DNA from: an uncultured Oscillospiraceae bacterium
Lineage (GTDB): Bacteria > Bacillota > Clostridia > Oscillospirales > Ruminococcaceae
DNA: 7,465 nucleotides
Reading direction: 5' to 3'
NCBI GenBank assembly: GCA_958403605.1
Contig: CATXYA010000067.1
Coordinates: forward strand, 1 to 7,465
Part shown: positions 1 through 5,207 of the stretch, piece by piece
Position numbering within the stretch: the first letter of the stretch is position 1
Layout of the letters: each line of letters opens with the position of its first letter
Notes under the pieces: generated by a model
What the model saw: only the letters and a program-made list of their open reading frames with translations
What the model was told of the DNA's origin: nothing
Databases searched by the model: none
Position numbers and translations under genes: made by a program

Positions 1-26
1 TTGCTGCGCAAACCGCCCTATGGGCT

Positions 27-49
27 GAAAGGCTCCACCGGAGCCTTTC
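27..49. repeat. Perfect 10-bp inverted repeat (hairpin, 3-nt loop)
   Basis: GAAAGGCTCC at 27-36 and GGAGCCTTTC at 40-49 are exact reverse complements around the loop ACC. No T-run follows on either strand, so it is not a convincing terminator. It is the first of four compact hairpins in the gene-free stretch 1-199, which suggests that the stretch is made of repeat-type intergenic DNA rather than a decayed gene. Function unknown. Confidence 0.7.
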
Positions 50-76
50 TGGCTGCGCCACCGCCCACCTCTTTGG

Positions 77-100
77 TTCTTTCTCAGGAATGAGAAAGAA
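77..100. repeat. Perfect 10-bp inverted repeat (hairpin, GGAA loop)
   Basis: TTCTTTCTCA at 77-86 pairs exactly with TGAGAAAGAA at 91-100 around the loop GGAA. It is AT-richer than its surroundings and lies in the middle of the left-hand intergenic repeat block. I infer a dispersed intergenic repeat unit; it is not placed like an operator because no gene start is near it. A search for more copies in the genome would decide. Confidence 0.7.
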
Positions 101-135
101 TAGTTTCCCGGCGAGATGCGAAAGCAGCGAGCAGC

Positions 136-160
136 AAAAAAGGGCGGCCAATGGCCGCCC
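136..160 (-). terminator. Rho-independent terminator for the leftward genes
   Basis: On the - strand GGGCGGCC (160-153) and GGCCGCCC (149-142) form an 8-bp GC stem with a 3-nt loop, directly followed by six T residues (complement of the A-run 136-141). It lies 40 nt downstream of the stop codon of the small membrane protein gene at 200-343, where the transcript of the two leftward genes would end. The stem shares its GGGCGGC/GCCGCCC arms with the hairpin at 169-189, so the terminator may be built from a repeat element. Confidence 0.7.
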
Positions 161-168
161 CTACGGGT

Positions 169-197
169 CGGGCGGCATCTTGCCGCCCGCTGTTTTT
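169..197 (+). terminator. Second hairpin with T-run, possible rightward terminator
   Basis: CGGGCGGCA (169-177) and TGCCGCCCG (181-189) make a perfect 9-bp stem with loop TCT, followed after CTG by TTTTT (193-197). Read rightward this fits a rho-independent terminator for a gene ending left of the window. Read leftward it sits between the small-protein stop codon and the hairpin at 142-160. Together the two hairpins could insulate both directions. No upstream + strand gene is visible to prove use. Confidence 0.5.
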
Positions 198-199
198 CC

Positions 200-343
200 T
201 TAAAATGCGTCGTCTTCCTCGTCTTCGTCGGAATATAATTCGATGTACTCCGGCGTGTTGCGGCGGTCCCAATACAGCAGCGCCGCCAGCGCAGCGCCAA
301 TAACGGCCAGCCAGCCCAGCACCTTCAAAATGAATTTTCCCAT
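200..343 (-). CDS. 47-residue single-span membrane protein with acidic C-terminal tail
   Basis: A short open frame of 47 residues reads MGKFILKVLGWLAVIGAALA at its start. Residues about 4-25 are a single hydrophobic helix. A short DRR stretch follows, then a hydrophilic tail ending in a strongly acidic cluster (eight D/E within residues 39-45 and nearby, then AF). The start is well supported: GGGAGGG (complement of 352-358) lies 8 nt before the ATG, and the frame ends in TAA just before the terminator at 136-160. It lies 21 nt after the stop of the leftward gene at 365-955, so the two probably share a transcript. I recognise no family. Tiny one-span proteins like this are common and usually unannotated in Clostridia. 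The role is unknown; a regulator or partner of a membrane complex is only a guess. Confidence 0.72.
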   Translation of the reverse strand: MGKFILKVLGWLAVIGAALAALLYWDRRNTPEYIELYSDEDEEDDAF

Positions 344-364
344 CAGTCAGACCCTCCCATTTCT

Positions 365-955
365 TTAATACGGAACGACCATGAACGGCTCGAAACCGGC
401 CGCTGTGGGCACGGCCTCTCCCGCCGGCACGGGGAATGCGGCCCCAAAGGCCGCCTCCGCCTCATCGTACAAAAACACATTGCCGGGCAAAAACACTCCG
501 GCGCGGGGCACACCGCCGAAGCACGCGCGGAACACGGCGGCGGGCAATTCGCCCTCGGCGCTCCAGTATAGGCCCTGCTCGTCGCCGCCCGCGCTCATGC
601 GCGGGGCGGGTGCCGTCAGCTCCTGCACTGCACCGCTTTCCTCATACAGCCGCAGCCGCGCGCCGGAACTTTTTCCCAGCGACAAAAACAAATAGCTGCG
701 GGCCGCGTCGTCCAGCGTCAGGGCCAGGCCCAGGCGCGCGGTGTCAAAGGGCGCTTCGTCAAAGACGGTGGCGCTGTACCGCACCGTGCCGCTGTGCACA
801 TAGCACCGCAGGTAGGCGTATACCCAGCCGCGGCGCGGCACACCGTAAAAGTGCGTGATCTTCAGCGCGGGCAGCGTCTCAGCGGGCAGCGCCGCGGCGC
901 TGTCGGTGATCAAAAACGGCAAAGCCGCGTCGCCTCCCTCAAACTTGTATAGCAT
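365..955 (-). CDS. Hypothetical protein, possible stand-alone CBM9-like/DOMON-like beta-sandwich
   Basis: This open frame of 196 residues is transcribed divergently from rnfC. It has no signal peptide or membrane span. It is rich in short alternating beta-type segments and ends with a pattern of Gly-Leu-Tyr-Trp-Ser, then Pro-Gly-Asn-Val-Phe-Leu-Tyr-Asp, then Phe-Gly-Ala-Ala-Phe-Pro-Val. This resembles the end of clostridial CBM9-like proteins, where a GNFYK segment and an HYGSWNP segment occupy matching places. That is family-level resemblance by eye, not a proven hit. The start is uncertain. The ATG at 955 has no ribosome binding site and overlaps a good -10 box (TATACT, 962-957). An in-frame TTG at 922 follows GAGGGAGG (940-933) with 10 nt spacing and may be the true start, giving 185 residues. 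The open frame runs further upstream antisense to rnfC but has no supported start there. The gene is probably co-transcribed with the small membrane protein downstream. Confidence 0.7.
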   Translation of the reverse strand: MLYKFEGGDAALPFLITDSAAALPAETLPALKITHFYGVPRRGWVYAYLRCYVHSGTVRYSATVFDEAPFDTARLGLALTLDDAARSYLFLSLGKSSGARLRLYEESGAVQELTAPAPRMSAGGDEQGLYWSAEGELPAAVFRACFGGVPRAGVFLPGNVFLYDEAEAAFGAAFPVPAGEAVPTAAGFEPFMVVPY

Positions 956-956
956 C

Positions 957-986
957 AGTATACCACAGGCGCGGGGGAAAACGCAA
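957..986 (-). promoter_or_regulatory. Predicted sigma-70 type promoter for the leftward genes
   Basis: On the - strand TTGCGT (986-981), an 18-nt spacer and TATACT (962-957) form a plausible promoter. The -10 box matches the consensus TATAAT in five of six positions; the -35 box is weak. Transcription would start near 950, just inside the annotated ATG, leaving a leader of about 28 nt that contains GAGGGAGG ahead of the in-frame TTG at 922. It stands back to back with the rnf promoter. Confidence 0.5.
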
Positions 987-1020
987 CGGGGAAGCCCTGC
1001 TGTGAAAGAATTATCATACC

Positions 1021-1049
1021 TTGCAACAATTCGTTCATAATGATACAAT
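1021..1049 (+). promoter_or_regulatory. Predicted sigma-70 type promoter of the rnf operon
   Basis: TTGCAA (1021-1026), a 17-nt spacer and TACAAT (1044-1049) make a good vegetative promoter, with a transcription start expected near 1056. The surrounding 50 bases are clearly AT-rich against a GC-rich background. The -10 box lies within a short palindrome, ACAAT-A-ATTGT (1045-1055), and a further ACAATT occurs at 1026-1031, so a repressor or redox regulator could act here. No such regulator is encoded in the window. Confidence 0.65.
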
Positions 1050-1062
1050 AATTGTGATAAAT

Positions 1063-1101
1063 TGGGCGCAAAAGCGTGGGCGGACCGCACTTTTGCGCCC
1101 A
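1063..1101 (+). promoter_or_regulatory. Stable stem-loop at the 5' end of the rnf mRNA leader
   Basis: TGGGCGCAAAAG (1063-1074) and CTTTTGCGCCCA (1090-1101) are exact reverse complements, a 12-bp stem. Inside the 15-nt loop, positions 1076-1079 can pair again with 1085-1088 (one wobble) after a single mismatch. With the promoter predicted at 1021-1049 the stem begins only about 7 nt from the mRNA 5' end and stops 21 nt before the ribosome binding site GAGGGAG (1123-1129). No T-run follows, so it is not an intrinsic terminator in this form. It may protect the mRNA 5' end, act as an RNA control element, or, as DNA, be a protein-binding dyad. Confidence 0.6.
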
Positions 1102-1133
1102 GGCCTTGAAGAAGGAGAGAAAGAGGGAGTTTT

Positions 1134-2447
1134 ATGTTTGCCAAGCTCAAACGCGCCGCAGAGGGCGCGCGGGTGCCGCACCGCAAGGGCACTGCCGATC
1201 TGGCGACCGTCAAAATGCCCCTGCCCACAAAGCTGGTGCTGCCCATGCAGCAGCACATCGGCGCGCCCTGCACCCCCGCGGTGAAAAAGGGCGACACCGT
1301 CTGCGTGGGCACGGTGGTGGGCAAGGCGGGCGGCTTCGTCAGCGCGGATATCCACGCGGGCGTCTCCGGGACGGTGCAGGCGGTGGAAAATATCCTCATG
1401 CCCAATGGTGCCACCGTGGCGGCCGTCACCATCCTGCCGGACGGCGCCCAGACGCCGGACCCGGCCTGCAAGCCCCCCGAGATCACCGACGCCAAAAGCC
1501 TGGCCGACGCGGCCCGCGCCTGCGGCCTGGTGGGCCTGGGCGGCGCTGGGTTCCCCACGGCGGTGAAGCTGTCCCCGAAGGACCTTTCCGCCATCGACAC
1601 GCTCATCATCAACGGCGCCGAGTGCGAGCCCTACATCACCGCCGACAACCGGGAATTCCTGGAATGCAGCGACACGGTGCTGCGCGGCGTGAAGGCCGTC
1701 AAGGATACGCTGGGCATCAAAAACGTCATCATCGCCATCGAGCGCAACAAGCCCGCGGCCATCGATCTGATGTTCAGCCTGACGAAGGGCGACGCCTCCT
1801 ACAAGGTGCAACCTTTGGAGAGCCGCTACCCCCAGGGCGCTGAAAAGGTGCTCATTGAAAAGACCACCGGGCGCGAGGTGCCCCGCGGCGGCCTGCCCAG
1901 CGACGTGGGCGTCATCGTGATGAACGTCACCACCGTGTCGGCCCTGGGCAAATTCCTCGACACCGGCATGCCCCTCACCACCAAGCGCCTCACCATCGAC
2001 GGCGACGCGGTGAAGGAAGCCAAAAACGTGGAGGTGCTCATCGGCACGCCCATGGAGGAAGTGCTGGAATTCTGCGGCGGCGTCACGGAGGATTTCTCGA
2101 AGCTGCTGATGGGCGGCCCCATGATGGGCACCGCCGTGTCGGACCCGTCGTTCCCCGTGCTGAAGCAGAACAACGCGCTGCTGGCGTTTGGCAGCAAAAG
2201 CGCCCATGTGCCCGCGCCGGGGCCCTGCATCCGCTGCGGCCGCTGCATTGAGGCCTGCCCCATGGGGCTGTCCCCGGTGGAGATCGCGGGCGCGTACACC
2301 AAAGAAAACGTAGAGCTGCTCAATGATCTGATGGCCGATCTTTGCATGGGCTGCGGCTGCTGCACCTTCGTGTGCCCGGCCAAGCGCCCCGTGGCCCAGA
2401 CCATGAGCCTGGCGAAGATCATGCAGAAAAAAGGAGGCGCAAAGTGA
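1134..2447 (+). CDS. rnfC: Rnf complex subunit RnfC (NADH/FMN and Fe-S subunit)
   Basis: RnfC is the peripheral cytoplasmic subunit of ferredoxin:NAD+ oxidoreductase that passes electrons to NAD+. The 437 residues show the expected order. An N-terminal sandwich-hybrid domain covers about 10-110, with the QHIGAP and VKKGD signatures. A complex-I 51-kDa-like nucleotide/FMN domain follows, with GLGGAGFP at 134-141 and NGAECEPY at 160-167. Next is an SLBB-like region at about 280-335 ending near MGGPMMG. Two [4Fe-4S] motifs complete it: C365/C368/C371/C375 and C404/C407/C410/C414. Length is normal for clostridial RnfC. The ATG at 1134 follows GAGGGAG with 4 nt spacing; a second AAGGAG at 1112-1117 is too distant to serve. 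It is the first gene of the operon, preceded by the promoter at 1021-1049 and the leader hairpin. Its TGA overlaps the rnfD ATG by one base. Confidence 0.97.
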   Translation: MFAKLKRAAEGARVPHRKGTADLATVKMPLPTKLVLPMQQHIGAPCTPAVKKGDTVCVGTVVGKAGGFVSADIHAGVSGTVQAVENILMPNGATVAAVTILPDGAQTPDPACKPPEITDAKSLADAARACGLVGLGGAGFPTAVKLSPKDLSAIDTLIINGAECEPYITADNREFLECSDTVLRGVKAVKDTLGIKNVIIAIERNKPAAIDLMFSLTKGDASYKVQPLESRYPQGAEKVLIEKTTGREVPRGGLPSDVGVIVMNVTTVSALGKFLDTGMPLTTKRLTIDGDAVKEAKNVEVLIGTPMEEVLEFCGGVTEDFSKLLMGGPMMGTAVSDPSFPVLKQNNALLAFGSKSAHVPAPGPCIRCGRCIEACPMGLSPVEIAGAYTKENVELLNDLMADLCMGCGCCTFVCPAKRPVAQTMSLAKIMQKKGGAK

Positions 2448-3373
2448 TGGAACATCAAAATCTCGTTGTCACCGCCTCCCCGCACATCACCGACGAAAGC
2501 TCCACCCGCACGCTGATGGCCAACGTCATCATCGCGCTGCTGCCCACGGCGGTGGCCTCGGTGCTGCTGTTCGGCTTCCGGGCGGCCCTGGTGATCGTGG
2601 TCACCACGGGCGCCTGCGTGGGCTTTGAGGCGCTGTGGTGCATCCTGATGCGCAAGCCCATGAGCGTGGGCGATCTGTCCGCGGTGGTCACCGGCCTCAT
2701 TCTGGCGTTCAACCTGCCGGCCACCATCCCCCTGTGGATCGCCATCATCGGCGCGTTCACGGCCATCGTCATCGCCAAACAGCTGTTCGGCGGCCTGGGC
2801 ATGAACTTCGCCAACCCCGCCCTGGTGGGCCGCATCGTGCTGTTTTTGGGCTTTGCGGGCCGCATGACCCACTACGCCTATCCCACGGCCACCGTGGATG
2901 CGCTGGCCAGCGCCACGCCCTTGGCGGCGGGCGTCAGCGGCGTGGACGTGCTGCCCAGCCTGCTGCTGGGCACCCACGGCGGCGTGCTGGGTGAGACCTG
3001 CGCGGTGGCCCTCATTCTGGGCGGCCTGTACCTGATCATCACCCGCACCATCAGCGCGGCCATCCCGGTGACGTACCTCGCCACCGTGGCCATTATGAGC
3101 CTGCTGTTCGGCCAGGATATCCTGGTGCAGCTGCTCAGCGGCGGGCTGCTGCTGGGCGCGTTCTTCATGGCGACGGATTATGTCACCAGTCCCTTCACGC
3201 TGAAAGGAAAGATCATCTTCGGCGTGGGGCTGGGCCTCATCACCTGCGCCATCCGCTTCTGGGGCGATATGGCCGAGGGCGTCAGCTTCTCCATTTTGCT
3301 GATGAACCTGCTGGTGCCGTATATCAACGACCTCACGCGCCAGAAACCGCTGGGAGGTGCGAAGAAACAATGA
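2447..3373 (+). CDS. rnfD: Rnf complex subunit RnfD (membrane flavin subunit)
   Basis: RnfD is an integral membrane subunit, homologous to NqrB, that binds FMN covalently and takes part in transmembrane electron transfer and ion pumping. The 308-residue protein is almost entirely hydrophobic with many membrane spans from residue 25 onward. The flavinylation motif Ser-Ala-Thr-Pro-Leu is present, with Thr157 as the expected FMN attachment site. Other family signatures are NFANPALVGR and the late FFMATDYVTSP segment. The frame is open further upstream inside rnfC, but the ATG at 2447 is preferred: AAGGAGG (2431-2437) precedes it by 9 nt and the protein then begins in the usual RnfD way (short polar N-terminus with SPHI). 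The TGATG junction with rnfC and the ATGA junction with rnfG indicate translational coupling. Confidence 0.96.
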   Translation: MEHQNLVVTASPHITDESSTRTLMANVIIALLPTAVASVLLFGFRAALVIVVTTGACVGFEALWCILMRKPMSVGDLSAVVTGLILAFNLPATIPLWIAIIGAFTAIVIAKQLFGGLGMNFANPALVGRIVLFLGFAGRMTHYAYPTATVDALASATPLAAGVSGVDVLPSLLLGTHGGVLGETCAVALILGGLYLIITRTISAAIPVTYLATVAIMSLLFGQDILVQLLSGGLLLGAFFMATDYVTSPFTLKGKIIFGVGLGLITCAIRFWGDMAEGVSFSILLMNLLVPYINDLTRQKPLGGAKKQ

Positions 3374-3903
3374 AGAAGGCCTGGAACGATTTTCTCAAGC
3401 CGATCGTGGTATTGGCTGTCATTTGCCTGGTGACCAGCACGCTGCTGGCTTTCACCAACAACGTCACCGCCCCCATCATTGCCGAAAACAGCAACGCCAC
3501 GGCCAACGCGGCCCGCACGGAGCTGCTGCCCGAGGCCGACGGCTTTGCCAAGCTGGACGATCCCGGCGTGGAGGGCGTCACCGAGGTGTACAAGGCGAAA
3601 AACGACGTTGGGTTCGTCATCACAGCGCAGGCCTCCGGCTACGGCGGCCAAGTGCCCGTCATGGTGGCCTTTGGGCCCGAGGGCAACATTGCGGCGGTGA
3701 AGTTCTTAGAGAACTCCGAGACGCCGGGCCTGGGCCAAAAAGTGCTGGAACCGGGCTTTGCCGCGCAGTTTGCCGGCATGGACGCCGCGCCCTTCACCCT
3801 GGGCGACATCGACGCCATCTCCGGCGCCACCATCTCGTCCACGGCGTCCGTGAACGCCATCAACGCGGCCATTGCGGCCTATGACATCGTGAAGGGGGCG
3901 TAA
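3370..3903 (+). CDS. rnfG: Rnf complex subunit RnfG (extracytoplasmic FMN subunit)
   Basis: RnfG is anchored by one N-terminal helix and carries a covalently bound FMN on the outer face of the membrane, relaying electrons between the RnfA/E iron-sulfur cluster and RnfD. The 177 residues start with a short basic segment and a hydrophobic helix at about 11-30, followed by a soluble FMN-binding domain. The flavinylation motif Ser-Gly-Ala-Thr is at 151-154, with Thr154 the attachment residue, inside ISGATISSTAS. The ETPGLG segment upstream is also typical. It is somewhat shorter than the roughly 200-residue proteins of proteobacteria, with the soluble domain trimmed but all key parts present. GGAGG at 3353-3357 precedes the ATG, which overlaps the rnfD stop by four bases (ATGA). 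Confidence 0.96.
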   Translation: MKKAWNDFLKPIVVLAVICLVTSTLLAFTNNVTAPIIAENSNATANAARTELLPEADGFAKLDDPGVEGVTEVYKAKNDVGFVITAQASGYGGQVPVMVAFGPEGNIAAVKFLENSETPGLGQKVLEPGFAAQFAGMDAAPFTLGDIDAISGATISSTASVNAINAAIAAYDIVKGA

Positions 3904-3906
3904 GGG

Positions 3907-4599
3907 ATGAAGGAAAAAGTAAAGTATCTCACCAACGGCCTGATCAAAGAGAACCCGTCCCTGCGCCTGGTGCTGGGCACCTGCCCCACGCTGGCCGTCA
4001 CCACGCTGGCCGTCAACGGCCTGGGCATGGGCCTGGCCGCCACGTTTGTGCTCATCTGCTCCAACATCGTCATTTCCGCGCTGCGCAAGGTGATTCCCGA
4101 CAAGGTGCGCCTGCCGGCGTTCATCACCATCATCGCCACCTTCGTCACCATTTTGCAGATGCTGGTGAAGGCGTTCATGCCCAGCCTGGACACGGCGCTC
4201 GGCATCTTCCTGCCGCTCATCGTGGTGAACTGCATCATCCTGGGCCGCGCCGAGATGTTCGCCTCCAAGCACGGCGTGCTGGATTCCGCGCTGGACGGCC
4301 TGGGCATGGGCCTGGGCTTCACCCTGACGCTGATCCTCATGGGCTCCGTGCGCGAGCTGCTGGGCGCCGGCACCCTGTTCGGCATCCAGATCATGCCCGC
4401 CAGCATCGACCCCATGAGCGTGTTTATCACCCCGCCGGGCGGCTTCTTCGTGTTCGGCTGCCTGATGGCGCTGGTGATCTGGATCGAGACCAAGACCGGC
4501 AACCGTGTCAAGCGCTCCGTCGGCTGCGAGGGCTGCCCCTCCAAGGCCGTGTGCGGCGGCAGCTGTGATGCGAAACCCGCGGAAGGAGGCGAGGCGTAA
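3907..4599 (+). CDS. rnfE: Rnf complex subunit RnfE, with cysteine-rich C-terminal tail
   Basis: RnfE (NqrD-like) is a six-helix membrane protein that, with RnfA, holds a [2Fe-2S] cluster in the middle of the membrane. The 230 residues include the conserved cluster cysteines C26 (in LGTCPTLAV) and C109 (in VVNCIILGRAE). The repeated GLGMGLG segments and the SVRELLGAGTLFG and PPGGFF signatures are family-typical. After the last helix the protein continues with a polar tail containing C207, C210, C216 and C220 (CxxC-x5-CxxxC) in a Gly-rich setting. These are not among the cysteines that hold the membrane cluster. By analogy with NqrD topology the tail should face the cytoplasm, near RnfB/RnfC, so extra metal or cluster binding is possible but unproven. 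The gene starts 3 nt after rnfG and its TAA overlaps the rnfA ATG by one base. Confidence 0.96.
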   Translation: MKEKVKYLTNGLIKENPSLRLVLGTCPTLAVTTLAVNGLGMGLAATFVLICSNIVISALRKVIPDKVRLPAFITIIATFVTILQMLVKAFMPSLDTALGIFLPLIVVNCIILGRAEMFASKHGVLDSALDGLGMGLGFTLTLILMGSVRELLGAGTLFGIQIMPASIDPMSVFITPPGGFFVFGCLMALVIWIETKTGNRVKRSVGCEGCPSKAVCGGSCDAKPAEGGEA

Positions 4600-5195
4600 T
4601 GGCGGCAAAATTGGCTATGATCTTCTTTTCCATGATCCTCGTCAACAACTACGTGCTGGTGCAGTTTTTGGGCATCTGCCCGTTCCTGGGCGTGTCCAAG
4701 AAGCTGGACAGCGCGTTCGGCATGTCCTGCGCCGTCATTTTCGTCATGGCGCTGGCCACCGCGGTCACCTGGCCCATCTACACCTTCCTGCTGCTGCCCA
4801 ACGACATGGCCTATTTGCAGACCATCGTCTACATCCTCATCATTGCGGTGCTGGTGCAGCTGGTGGAGATCGCGCTGAAAAAGTTCCTGCCGCCGCTGTA
4901 TAAGGCGCTGGGCGTGTATCTGCCGCTCATCACCACCAACTGCGCGGTGCTGGGCGTCACCATCAGCGTCATCGACGAGGGCTACAACTTTGCGGAGAGC
5001 ATGGTGTGCGCCGTGGGCGCCGGCGTGGGCTTCATGCTGGCGATGGTGCTGTTCTCCGGCGTGCGCAAGCGCCTGGAGGACGCAAAGCCTCCCAAATGCT
5101 TCGACGGCCTGCCCATCACCCTGGTGTCCGCCAGCATCACCAGCCTGTCGTTCATGGGCTTCGGCGGCATCATTGAGCGCATCTTCGGCGCATAA
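4599..5195 (+). CDS. rnfA: Rnf complex subunit RnfA
   Basis: RnfA (NqrE-like) is the six-helix partner of RnfE, inserted with opposite topology, so that the two together coordinate the intramembrane [2Fe-2S] cluster. In the 198 residues the conserved cysteines are C27 (in FLGICPFLGVS) and C115 (in TTNCAVLGVT). The early NNYVLVQFLG segment and the SGVRKRLE loop are also typical. Length matches the family. AAGGAGG (4583-4589) lies 9 nt before the ATG, within the end of rnfE, and the TAATG junction indicates coupled translation. Adjacent similar genes rnfE and rnfA reflect the ancient duplication that produced both subunits. Confidence 0.97.
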   Translation: MAAKLAMIFFSMILVNNYVLVQFLGICPFLGVSKKLDSAFGMSCAVIFVMALATAVTWPIYTFLLLPNDMAYLQTIVYILIIAVLVQLVEIALKKFLPPLYKALGVYLPLITTNCAVLGVTISVIDEGYNFAESMVCAVGAGVGFMLAMVLFSGVRKRLEDAKPPKCFDGLPITLVSASITSLSFMGFGGIIERIFGA

Positions 5196-5207
5196 GGAGG
5201 AGAACCC

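Noticed and set aside
84..272. 62-residue Arg-rich - strand frame across the left intergenic hairpins
   Set aside because: It runs through three hairpins and into another frame of the better supported 200-343 gene. It has no ribosome binding site, and the Arg-rich content reflects GC-rich repeats.
1011..1065. Rex or CRP/FNR binding site upstream of rnfC
   Set aside because: Only half-sites (TTGTGA at 1052-1057 region, TTGCAACAA) are seen; the ACAAT/ATTGT pair is in the opposite order to a Rex box and no full palindrome matching those consensus sites is present.
956..1612. Upstream extension of the leftward gene to position 1612
   Set aside because: The frame stays open but would overlap the rnf promoter and rnfC antisense; the extra part has no recognisable sequence and no supported start.
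1035..2207. 390-residue open frame on the - strand opposite rnfC
   Set aside because: It is antisense to rnfC, with low-complexity His/Gly/Ala/Arg composition and no start signal.
2342..2446. Earlier ATG for rnfD at 2342
   Set aside because: It would lie inside the second ferredoxin motif of rnfC and add a His/Arg-rich segment unlike RnfD; the ATG at 2447 has a clear AAGGAGG.
1826..3370. 514-residue open frame on the - strand opposite rnfC and rnfD
   Set aside because: Same reasons: an antisense shadow of conserved coding sequence with repetitive Gln/His/Gly composition.
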